A stretch of 64,000 bases of DNA from Oscillospiraceae bacterium (GTDB lineage Bacteria; Bacillota; Clostridia; Oscillospirales; Oscillospiraceae). Shown here piece by piece: positions 16,242 through 22,934 of the stretch (positions within the stretch are counted from its first letter, which is position 1; each line of letters starts with the position of its first letter). The stretch lies in NCBI GenBank assembly GCA_017458335.1, contig JAFTFT010000005.1:1-64000 (forward strand), written 5' to 3'. Under the pieces are notes generated by a model, which saw nothing but the letters and a program-made list of their open reading frames with translations, was not told the DNA's origin and did not search any database. The position numbers and the translations under genes were made by a program.

Positions 16242-16255
16242 TCCTTTTTTTAAAA

Positions 16256-16272
16256 AATGTAATTGTTACATT
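16256..16272. promoter_or_regulatory. Palindromic operator A1
   Basis: AATGTAA-TTG-TTACATT, perfect 7-base arms with a 3-base spacer. It is identical in its arms to operator A2 at 16369-16385. It lies upstream of the leftward promoter. Confidence 0.7.
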
Positions 16273-16335
16273 CCACAAGATTCCGCATGCTTTTCTATGA
16301 AAATTGTGAAAATCGAAAAAAGCAGAGAAAACCTA

Positions 16336-16364
16336 TTGCATTGTATTGCAAGATAGTGTATAGT
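16336..16364 (+). promoter_or_regulatory. Rightward promoter of the FMN/FAD reductase gene
   Basis: TTGCAT (16336-16341), 17-base spacer, TATAGT (16359-16364). The predicted start site falls at the edge of operator A2. Confidence 0.65.
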
Positions 16365-16368
16365 CACA

Positions 16369-16402
16369 AATGTAAACATTACATTAAAAATGTAAAATTA
16401 CA
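16369..16402. promoter_or_regulatory. Palindromic operators A2 and B2
   Basis: A2 is AATGTAA-ACA-TTACATT (16369-16385). B2 is TGTAA-AA-TTACA (16391-16402), the same 12 bases as the site at 16230-16241. They lie just downstream of the rightward -10, the classic repression position, and mirror the A1/B1 pair on the other side. Confidence 0.7.
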
Positions 16403-16427
16403 AGCAAAACAAACTGGAGGCGATTAC

Positions 16428-18548
16428 ATGAGTAAAAAAGATTTAACCCGCAGAGATTTTATCAAAGGCCTTGCCGCTGGCGCGTTTGGCGTTGCCGCGG
16501 CGACGATGCTGCCCGGTGTCACAATCGCGCATGCGGATGGGCTCTATACCCCCGGTACTTACTCCGCCAAAGCCGCAGGCATTTCCAGCAATGTAACAGT
16601 TACAATGACCTTTGACGAGAACGCCATCACCGATGTGAAGATCGACGTCTCCGGCGAGACGCCGAGCATCGGCGGTGCGATCGGCGAGCAGATGGAGCAG
16701 GCGATCCTGGCGTCTCAGGTCGCTGAGATTGACGGTGTATCGGGCGCTTCCGTCACCTCCGACGCGATCCGTACAGCTGCCGCAGCCTGTATCGCCCAGG
16801 CGAAGGGGGATACCGTTGAGCTGGCAGTGGAGGAGGAGAACGGGAACATGGCCTTCCGTCCTGAGAAGGGTGAGGGCTTCCCCAGTGACTACGGCTCCTT
16901 CCGCAACGGCGCGCAGCCCATTCCTCCCGCTGCCGTTCCCGCGAACTGGGATGAGGAATACGATGTAATCGTCGTCGGTTCCGGCATAGGCGGCCTGACC
17001 GCTGCTCTCTATACCGCACAGGCCGGGAAAAAGGTCGCTCTGTTGGAAAAGGACGGTTCTACCGGCGGTGCCAGCCGTCACGCGGCCTTTATCCAGATCA
17101 ACGCGGGCGGATCCGAAGCTCAGAACGACATCGGTTACTACTGGCCCACCCAGAAGCCCAACGGCGAGGCGCTGGATCACTTTGATCCCAAGCAGGCCGC
17201 TGCCGCGATGCAGAGCCACTACCAGTATTCCATTGAGAACACCATGCTGCTGCGTGCTGTCGATGAGGGCGGCAAATGGGCCGATTGGCTCTGCAGGCAG
17301 GAGGATGTGCATCTCAACTGCCCCGGCTATTACTTTGCTGACGTCCACACCGATATCGCCATTGCGGGCGGCACCGATAACGTCATTTGCTCCAACACCT
17401 ACACCATCGACGCCATGACTGAGGACTGCAGGGCTGCGGGCTGTGACGTCAGGACCTCCACCGCTGTGGACGCGCTCGTCGCGAACGAGGGCCGTGTTGT
17501 CGGTGTACAGTGCGGAGACAAGTTCTTCAAAGCCAATGACGGCGTCATCCTCTGCGCGGGCGGCTTCGGCTGCAACCTCGATATGCTGGAGAAGTACACG
17601 CCCTCCGCGTATATGTACGCGGTGCAGGGCGGCCCGATCTTCACGCATACCGGTGAGACGATCCGCATGGGCGTCGGCATGGGGGCCGCCATCTCCGGCT
17701 TCAACTCCTTCTGTGTCTGGGAGGACGGCCTGGACGAATATTGGGGCGACGGCAACGGCAACTTCTGCAACTACCTCTTTGAGCCCACCCGCGACATCAT
17801 CTGCAACCCCTACATGCGCGTGGATGTTCTGGGCAACCTCATTCCCTTCTATGCCGGCCAGGACAATTTTGTCGGCTCTCCCTTCACGGGCGGCGGCGAA
17901 TCCATGACGGCCACCACCATGGCCACACCCGATCACCGTTCCCGCGTGATCTTTGATTCAAAGTTCCGGGATTATCTGGACGGTTTTCAGCAGACCGCCT
18001 GGGGCGGCGTGAACCGCTGCAATCCCAAGACCTTCTATCAGGCCACCAACGAGGTCGGCAAGAAGTTCGTCGGTCATCTGGATATGGACGAGGACTTCCA
18101 GGCTCACATTGACCGCGGCGCGATTAAAGTCGCCGATACGCTCGAGGAACTGGCTCCGATGATCGGGATGAAGCCCGAGGTGCTGGTAAAGGCCGCAGAG
18201 GAATGGAACCGAATCGTGGAGCAGGGCTATGACGATGTGCTCGCCGTTCCCTACAAGCCCGAGTGGCTCACGCCGCTGAGCGAAGGCCCCTTCTATGCCG
18301 CCGTCGTCGGAGGTCAGATCGGCAAGACGCTGGCTGGCCTGCGCGTAAACGCGGACATGCAGGTGCTCAATACCGAGCATGAGGCAATCCCCGGCCTCTA
18401 TGCGGGCTGGACGACCGCCGGCGGTCTCTGCGGCGAGAACATGTTCATCGGCCAGTTCGGTAAGTGCTCTCCCTTCGGCTCCGTCGCCATGTCCGGCATT
18501 GGCGGCTGGCTCTGCGCCAAGAGTATCCTGGGCGAGTTCGAGCAGTAA
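16428..18548 (+). CDS. Exported FMN/FAD reductase, fumarate/urocanate-reductase type
   Basis: 706 residues from ATG 16428 (AACTGGAGGCGATTAC before it). Tat signal TRRDFIKGLAAGAFG at residues 6-20. Residues ~40-125 are an FMN-binding domain (TFDENAITDVKIDVSGETPS) with the covalent-flavin site DGVSGAS, an acceptor for ApbE-type flavinylation. From ~180 a Rossmann FAD domain (DVIVVGSGIGGLTAALYTA, then LLEKDGSTGGAS) and a fumarate-reductase-like capping and catalytic part to GGWLCAKS. Works as a terminal reductase of a small organic acceptor outside the cytoplasmic membrane, with electrons delivered to the FMN. The acceptor cannot be read from sequence. No ApbE gene in the window. Confidence 0.85.
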   Translation: MSKKDLTRRDFIKGLAAGAFGVAAATMLPGVTIAHADGLYTPGTYSAKAAGISSNVTVTMTFDENAITDVKIDVSGETPSIGGAIGEQMEQAILASQVAEIDGVSGASVTSDAIRTAAAACIAQAKGDTVELAVEEENGNMAFRPEKGEGFPSDYGSFRNGAQPIPPAAVPANWDEEYDVIVVGSGIGGLTAALYTAQAGKKVALLEKDGSTGGASRHAAFIQINAGGSEAQNDIGYYWPTQKPNGEALDHFDPKQAAAAMQSHYQYSIENTMLLRAVDEGGKWADWLCRQEDVHLNCPGYYFADVHTDIAIAGGTDNVICSNTYTIDAMTEDCRAAGCDVRTSTAVDALVANEGRVVGVQCGDKFFKANDGVILCAGGFGCNLDMLEKYTPSAYMYAVQGGPIFTHTGETIRMGVGMGAAISGFNSFCVWEDGLDEYWGDGNGNFCNYLFEPTRDIICNPYMRVDVLGNLIPFYAGQDNFVGSPFTGGGESMTATTMATPDHRSRVIFDSKFRDYLDGFQQTAWGGVNRCNPKTFYQATNEVGKKFVGHLDMDEDFQAHIDRGAIKVADTLEELAPMIGMKPEVLVKAAEEWNRIVEQGYDDVLAVPYKPEWLTPLSEGPFYAAVVGGQIGKTLAGLRVNADMQVLNTEHEAIPGLYAGWTTAGGLCGENMFIGQFGKCSPFGSVAMSGIGGWLCAKSILGEFEQ

Positions 18549-18612
18549 GTGTATAAAGCCCGGTGTGCCGTCCGGGCACACCGGGTCAATTAATAAAAAA
18601 GGAGTAATGAAC

Positions 18613-19458
18613 ATGAAAAAACTGATTTTCCTTCTCTGCGTCGCTGTTCTGCTGGTCTCTCTGTTGAGCGTGGCCGCCTTTGCCGATGAGGAAGAGGCTC
18701 CCGCCCCGCTGGAGAACTGGGCCTATTGCGGCATCACCCTGGACAGCGAAGACCTGGGCATTGCCTCTGTCTACTACGCCGCTGCGTATTTCACCCGTGA
18801 GGGCATTCTGAATCCCCTGACGGTGGAGCCCTACACTGAGGAAGAGCTGGCTGCGATCGTGGACGGTGCTGTGGCCGGCGCCAAGGGCTACGTCGTCAAT
18901 GTCCCCGCGGATGCGGTCGTCGGTGTGAGCGCTTTCGGTATGGAGGGCGCCATATGCTGGTTTAATGAAGAGAACGCGGCGAAGCTCCTCTCCAGCGCCG
19001 ATCCCCTGATGCTGAACGCCGAAGCGCGTGAACTGAGCAATTTGAACGGTGAGGCCGTCGCCTCTGCCATCCCTGCCCTGGAGAACTGGGCCTTTGCCGG
19101 CATCACGCTGGCGAGCGAGGATCTGGGCATCAACTCTGTCTACTACACCGAGAGCTTTTATCTCGCAGTGCTGAACGGAGAAGTGGAGACTGTGAATCCA
19201 CTGACAGTTGCTCCCTATACCTCCGCTGAAGTGCTGGCGATCCTGTCCGGCGCGGTGGAGAACGCCGAGGGCTATGTGTCCGACGCGCCCGAGGCCGGTT
19301 GTGTGGGTATTTCTGCTTTCGGCGACGAGAACATCTGCTGGTTCGACGCCGAGAACGCTGCCGGCATTCTCTCAAGCTCCGATCCTCTGGTCCTGAACGC
19401 TGAGACTGGCGAGGTCTGCAATCTCTCCGGTGAGGTCGTTGCTTTGGCGATTGCCTGA
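18613..19458 (+). CDS. Secreted protein made of two ~125-residue repeats
   Basis: 281 residues. The ATG at 18613 fits the GGAG at 18601-18604 better than the ATG at 18607. Sec signal peptide KKLIFLLCVAVLLVSLLSVA ending in AFA. The mature chain consists of two tandem copies: each starts LENWA-x-x-GITL-x-SEDLGI-x-SVYY, continues with NPLTV-x-PYT and ends ICWF-x-x-ENA-x-x-LSS-x-DPL-x-LNAE. Acidic, no Cys pairs beyond one per repeat. No known domain recognised. It follows the reductase gene by 64 bases, so it may be a partner or substrate-binding accessory of that enzyme. Confidence 0.75.
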   Translation: MKKLIFLLCVAVLLVSLLSVAAFADEEEAPAPLENWAYCGITLDSEDLGIASVYYAAAYFTREGILNPLTVEPYTEEELAAIVDGAVAGAKGYVVNVPADAVVGVSAFGMEGAICWFNEENAAKLLSSADPLMLNAEARELSNLNGEAVASAIPALENWAFAGITLASEDLGINSVYYTESFYLAVLNGEVETVNPLTVAPYTSAEVLAILSGAVENAEGYVSDAPEAGCVGISAFGDENICWFDAENAAGILSSSDPLVLNAETGEVCNLSGEVVALAIA

Positions 19459-19469
19459 GGAGAAACAAT

Positions 19470-19760
19470 ATGATTAAAATCGTCGCATGTATGAAAGTCA
19501 AGGCCGAATGCCTTGATACATTCAAAACGTTGGCAAAAGAACTGGTGGAGAAGTCCCGCACCGAGGATGGCAATGTCTCCTACTCACTCAATGAGCTAAT
19601 CGGTGATCCTGCCACACTGGCCTTTATCGAGATCTGGAAGGATCAGGCCGCCATTGACATCCATAATACCACCGAGCATTTCACAGGCATTCTTCCCAAG
19701 CTGGGCGAGCTCTGCGAAAATACCCAACCGGTCAATCTATTCACAGAAGTCGAGTTCTAA
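19470..19760 (+). CDS. ABM-domain (YgiN-like) monooxygenase
   Basis: 96 residues, starting 11 bases after the preceding gene. IKIVACMKVKAECLDTFKTL, then SRTEDGNVSYSLNELIGDPA and FIEIWKDQAAIDIHNTTEHF match the dimeric ferredoxin-like antibiotic-biosynthesis-monooxygenase fold, including the conserved His of the TEHF segment. Relatives act on quinols or other phenolics without cofactors. In an anaerobe an isomerase or binding role is just as likely. A double hairpin follows. Confidence 0.75.
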   Translation: MIKIVACMKVKAECLDTFKTLAKELVEKSRTEDGNVSYSLNELIGDPATLAFIEIWKDQAAIDIHNTTEHFTGILPKLGELCENTQPVNLFTEVEF

Positions 19761-19765
19761 TACTG

Positions 19766-19837
19766 TTTTCCATAAAACACTGCGCTTTATGGAAAAAGGC
19801 GCGTTGCAAAAAGAAAACATTGCAACGCGCCCTTCTT
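19766..19837 (+). terminator. Two consecutive hairpins, terminator
   Basis: First TTTTCCATAAA pairs with TTTATGGAAAA (19766-19796), then GGCGCGTTGCAA pairs with TTGCAACGCGCC (19798-19831), followed by CTTCTT. Together they end the reductase/repeat protein/ABM transcript. Confidence 0.75.
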
Positions 19838-19958
19838 ATGCAAAGCATGTAATACCGTTCTGGAGAAATCAAAAGAGATTATTCGCCAGTTTAGAATGGT
19901 TCATAAGATTAATGAGATCTGGTACAAGGAGATTCAAGAGAACGACGTTCACTTATAA
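19833..19958 (+). pseudogene. C-terminal remnant of an unidentified gene
   Basis: A frame without a start reads FLCKACNTVLEKSKEIIRQF then MVHKINEIWYKEIQENDVHL and stops at 19956-19958. The composition looks like real protein (a possible CxxC knuckle followed by helices). No family recognised. Confidence 0.25.
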
Positions 19959-19977
19959 GCAGGGACGGCTATAGGCA

Positions 19978-20386
19978 TTACACTTCAATTTGCCAGCCTT
20001 TGCAGATATCCACCCAATCGGTATAACCGGTCAGCTTTTCAATCTCCGGCATGGTCAGATGCACGGTACTGTTGAGGCTTCCTCCTGCGGCGTACATATC
20101 TGCAAAACGCTTCATGGAGATGTCCAGATAGACCTTTACACCCTCGTTAAGTGCAAAGGGCGTCACCGCTCCCGGTTCATGACCAATTACGTCCTCGACC
20201 TGATCCCAGGGAACCATAACAGCCTTCTCATGGAACGCAGCCTTGAACTTGGAACTGTTTACTTTAGCGTCACCGGCCATTGCAACAACGATAGGACCAG
20301 AGCTCAACTGAAAGGACATAGTCTTCGCAATCTGCTCTGGCCTGCAGCCCAGAACATGCGCAGCATGCTCTACGGTATCATGATAC
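19978..20386 (-). pseudogene. YbaK/EbsC Cys-tRNA(Pro) deacylase, 5'-truncated
   Basis: Read leftward the frame runs from about 20386 (HDTVEHAAHVLGCRPEQIAK) to the stop at 19978. SSGPIVVAMAGDAKVNSSKF, GHEPGAVTPFAL and the end WVDICKGWQ identify the editing domain that clears Cys from tRNA(Pro), with the conserved Lys and GxxPG region present. About 25 N-terminal residues are missing: the sequence turns directly into the terminator of the next gene. A shorter product could start at the internal ATG 20319 (113 residues). The 3' part is duplicated at 3013-3141. Confidence 0.75.
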
Positions 20387-20393
20387 CTGTAGC

Positions 20394-20433
20394 AAAAACA
20401 AACCCACGGTGAGCTTGGTACTCACCGTGGGTT
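20394..20433 (-). terminator. Terminator of the DUF2798 gene
   Basis: AACCCACGGTGAG pairs perfectly with CTCACCGTGGGTT around a seven-base loop. On the minus strand TTTGTTTTT follows. The ybaK remnant begins right behind it. Confidence 0.85.
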
Positions 20434-20439
20434 AAACAC

Positions 20440-20973
20440 TTATGCAGCCAGAGTGCTTTTCTGAAGCACTTTTCTATCATGAAAGATCACATTGAACAGC
20501 CAGTGTGAAAAAGGAGCAGCAGCAAACATATTCCAGAAAAAGGCCATGGGGAAGTTCTTCAAAACAGTTCCTACCCAGATTGCGGGGAGCTGAGAAACCG
20601 GTTGCTTTGCTAAAACCACATTGAACAGAATCGATGCAACCATACTCATCGTCGGGCACATGACAACAACAGTACCTGCCTGGCGCATTAATTGACAGAA
20701 GTAGGGGTTGTCCTTCTGTAAATTACAATGCCTTTCCATAAATGCTGCACCACATCGGTTGCCCCATAGACTCGAGAAGATGAAAACAAATACTCCCATA
20801 TATGCGGCCTCTTTCAGTGCGGCGGGGAACACAGCGTTCGTCATAGAGGAAAAACTGCCTGGGTTCAGATTGAAGCCCATTTTGATGGCAATGTTGTAAA
20901 TCTCCATCCCGATCGCCATAGCATAAGACATGATGATCCCAAAGATGATCCCTTGTGTTTTCGTTTTCGGCAT
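20440..20973 (-). CDS. DUF2798-type small membrane protein
   Basis: 177 residues from ATG 20973, which has CAGGAGG 8 bases upstream (the ATG at 20994 does not). Four hydrophobic segments in two similar halves: IIFGIIMSYAMAIGMEIYNI near the start and VVVMCPTMSMVASILFNVVL in the second half, each with a Met-Ser/Thr-x-x-Met-type helix. DUF2798 proteins are of unknown function. Monocistronic, with its own terminator. Confidence 0.65.
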   Translation of the reverse strand: MPKTKTQGIIFGIIMSYAMAIGMEIYNIAIKMGFNLNPGSFSSMTNAVFPAALKEAAYMGVFVFIFSSLWGNRCGAAFMERHCNLQKDNPYFCQLMRQAGTVVVMCPTMSMVASILFNVVLAKQPVSQLPAIWVGTVLKNFPMAFFWNMFAAAPFSHWLFNVIFHDRKVLQKSTLAA

Positions 20974-21194
20974 AACAAAAACCTCCTGAAACATGAAATA
21001 GAAAAACGCAGCCTAACGAAATAGACTACGCCGAATCGACTTATTTCTGTTTCACGAGGTTCATTTTTCAATATCAGGATTATATCAGAAAGAATGAGAA
21101 TAAGCAAAGGTGTTTTTTAACAAAAAGTCTTCTGCTGGCTACAAAATCCTTACGCCATATTCATCACTATTTCCATATAGAATGAGCCTACATA

Positions 21195-21223
21195 TTTCCA
21201 AAACTGTAGGATTGTGGTACAAT
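21195..21223 (+). promoter_or_regulatory. Candidate promoter
   Basis: TTTCCA (21195-21200), 17-base spacer, TACAAT (21218-21223). It precedes a 19-codon frame and the GIY-YIG gene. Confidence 0.5.
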
Positions 21224-21253
21224 ACTGCTGATAATCCAATGGAGGAGAACACA

Positions 21254-21313
21254 ATGAAAACAGTCATGCTATTATTAGCTGAAAAATACCATCAATACCC
21301 TTGTCGGGTATGA
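21254..21313 (+). CDS. Very short frame with a strong ribosome binding site
   Basis: 19 codons (MKTVMLLLAEKYHQYPCRV) with GGAGGAG 7 bases before ATG. It could be a leader peptide for the nuclease gene 19 bases downstream, or the first exon-like piece of a gene lost by deletion. Confidence 0.3.
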   Translation: MKTVMLLLAEKYHQYPCRV

Positions 21314-21332
21314 CGAATATTTACTACACGAA

Positions 21333-21587
21333 ATGAACTATGTTTACCTTCTCTGCTGCTCAGACGGAACCCTGTATTGCGGCTGGACAACAAATCTCGA
21401 GCAGCGTGTGGCCGCGCATAACAAAGGAACGGGAGCAAAATATACACGCTCTCGTAGACCCGTTGCATTGGTATATTTTGAAGAGTTCCCTGAGAAGCAC
21501 GATGCTATGAGCAGGGAATGGCATATCAAACGGATGAGCCGCGAGGAAAAGCTCCGGCTTATCCAAAAAACGGGAACAATTCTCTGA
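21333..21587 (+). CDS. GIY-YIG nuclease domain protein (UPF0213/YhbQ-like)
   Basis: 84 residues. MNYVYLLCCSDGTLYCGWT has the paired motif (here YVY...LYCG), followed by the catalytic Arg in LEQRVAAHN, the conserved GAKYTRSRRPV and the Glu in the AMSREWHIKRMS helix. The family is a single-domain homing-nuclease relative; cellular role little known, perhaps DNA repair. Length is normal for the family. Confidence 0.85.
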   Translation: MNYVYLLCCSDGTLYCGWTTNLEQRVAAHNKGTGAKYTRSRRPVALVYFEEFPEKHDAMSREWHIKRMSREEKLRLIQKTGTIL

Positions 21588-21766
21588 AGGCGATGCTTCC
21601 TCTCGGGTGATTTCACGCTCACAGAGGGACTGAAAAAATCGAGAAATTTGAGGGACCAGAATTTTACATAAGGAATCCTGGCCCTTCATACTGCAAATGC
21701 ATGAGCCTGCGGGCGTTCATTTCTCGTCTCTTCATCTGGACGGGACGGTTGCTTCCACAGCTTTCT
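21588..21766. other. Intergenic, no gene seen
   Basis: Convergent space between the GIY-YIG gene (+) and mazG (-). No strong hairpin recognised. Confidence 0.3.
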
Positions 21767-22243
21767 TTATTTCGTAAATCCTTTGCGCTCTCTCGCCTTC
21801 TGGATCAGATCTTCCGCTTCATGGAATGCGGCGGGGAGATAGTCAGATTGCCATTCCTTACCGCGCTTTTCTTCCTGCTTGATGGCCTCCCATGCCCTGA
21901 GCTGCTCTTCCCGGCCGGCATACGTCACACCATTGAAGACATGCGGGTGACGGCGGACCATTTTGTCCGAAACGACCTTTGCAACATCGTCGAAGGTGAA
22001 CAGGCCTTCTTCCTCCGCAAGGACGGCATGAAACATGACCTGCAGGAGCAGATCGCCAAGCTCTTCTTTCAGATTCTCGGGGTCGCCGGTTTCTGACAGG
22101 ATATTAATCCCGCTGATGACTTCGGCAGCTTCTTCAATGCATGCCGGCTTCAGACTTTCATGGGTCTGTACCCGGTCCCAGGGGCAGCCGTGATCGCTGC
22201 GGAGGACCTGGACGATTTCTTTCAGTCTGTCAATTTCAGTCAT
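21767..22243 (-). CDS. mazG: MazG nucleoside triphosphate pyrophosphohydrolase
   Basis: 158 residues from ATG 22243 (MTEIDRLKEIVQVLRSDHGC); the longer frame to 22321 adds unrelated residues. The CPWDRVQTHESLKPACIEEAAEVISGI motif with the metal-binding Glu-x-x-Glu and the later LKEELGDLLLQVMFHA with Glu-x-x-Asp are complete. MazG cleaves NTPs or dNTPs to monophosphate and pyrophosphate, cleaning damaged nucleotides or tuning alarmone levels. This is a single-domain form, about half of the E. coli protein. Confidence 0.9.
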   Translation of the reverse strand: MTEIDRLKEIVQVLRSDHGCPWDRVQTHESLKPACIEEAAEVISGINILSETGDPENLKEELGDLLLQVMFHAVLAEEEGLFTFDDVAKVVSDKMVRRHPHVFNGVTYAGREEQLRAWEAIKQEEKRGKEWQSDYLPAAFHEAEDLIQKARERKGFTK

Positions 22244-22583
22244 AATATTTGATCTCCAATGCATCATATCGAGAATGCTGATAAGAGTATACCACAAGAT
22301 CACCCTGTCGACCAGATGCATGTCACTTCAGGCGGCTGATCTCAACGCTTTTTTTCAGGCCTCGCATAACAGGGTCCCCACGGCTTTGGTTTTGAATACA
22401 GCGGGCCGTATTCGAAAAGTATTTCGGGTACACCCTTCCGGGGAATACTTCAAAAATATGTACAATATGCACAAAGAATGCGTGTTATTTTCGGCGAATT
22501 CTTTTTCGATGTAAGTTGCAGCAGGGGAGACCGCGGACTTAAAATAATAATGATCGAGGATATATAAAAACGGAGAAAATACC
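22244..22583. other. Intergenic, no gene seen
   Basis: 340 bases of divergent spacing between mazG and the 22584 gene. Only short frames without starts. Confidence 0.3.
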
Positions 22584-22838
22584 ATGGAGAATGATCAGGA
22601 CTATTTTGAAATTACGGCGACAACGGTGACGGTCGAAGTGAAGGACGCATATACCGGAAAAGTCTTCCGACGGGAGCTGCCGATCGACTACTACGAGAAC
22701 GCGAACTTCCTGAAACTGAGCGGTGAAAACATGGACGGCAGCGTCTCACAGCTGGTCTTCTACACCCCGCGCGGGGTTCAGCGCGTGAAGGACCTGACCG
22801 GAAAAGGCTTCGACCACGATCCCTGCCATAAAGACTAG
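22584..22838 (+). CDS. Small conserved-looking protein of unknown function
   Basis: 84 residues (ITATTVTVEVKDAYTGKVFR, RELPIDYYENANFLKLSGEN, then TPRGVQRVKDLTGKG). Predicted beta-rich, no signal, no membrane segment. ATG preceded by ACGGAGAAAATACC. It stands 96 bases ahead of the molybdenum hydroxylase gene with a GC-rich hairpin in between, so it may not share the transcript. Family not recognised. Confidence 0.6.
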   Translation: MENDQDYFEITATTVTVEVKDAYTGKVFRRELPIDYYENANFLKLSGENMDGSVSQLVFYTPRGVQRVKDLTGKGFDHDPCHKD

Positions 22839-22934
22839 CTCCGCGCCGCGGCGGCCGCGGCGGCTGAGCAGGCAATCAGCGCAATACCCTTTTGTAAAAG
22901 GATATCATATATTTCAATATCAAGGAGGTACAAA

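Noticed and set aside
16443-17936. Long antisense frame of 497 codons opposite the FMN/FAD reductase
   Set aside because: A shadow of high-GC codon usage: no start context, and a Val/Gly/Asp-rich pseudo-protein mirroring the real gene. The same applies to the long minus frames opposite 22935, 36639, 44344, 54478 and 58507.
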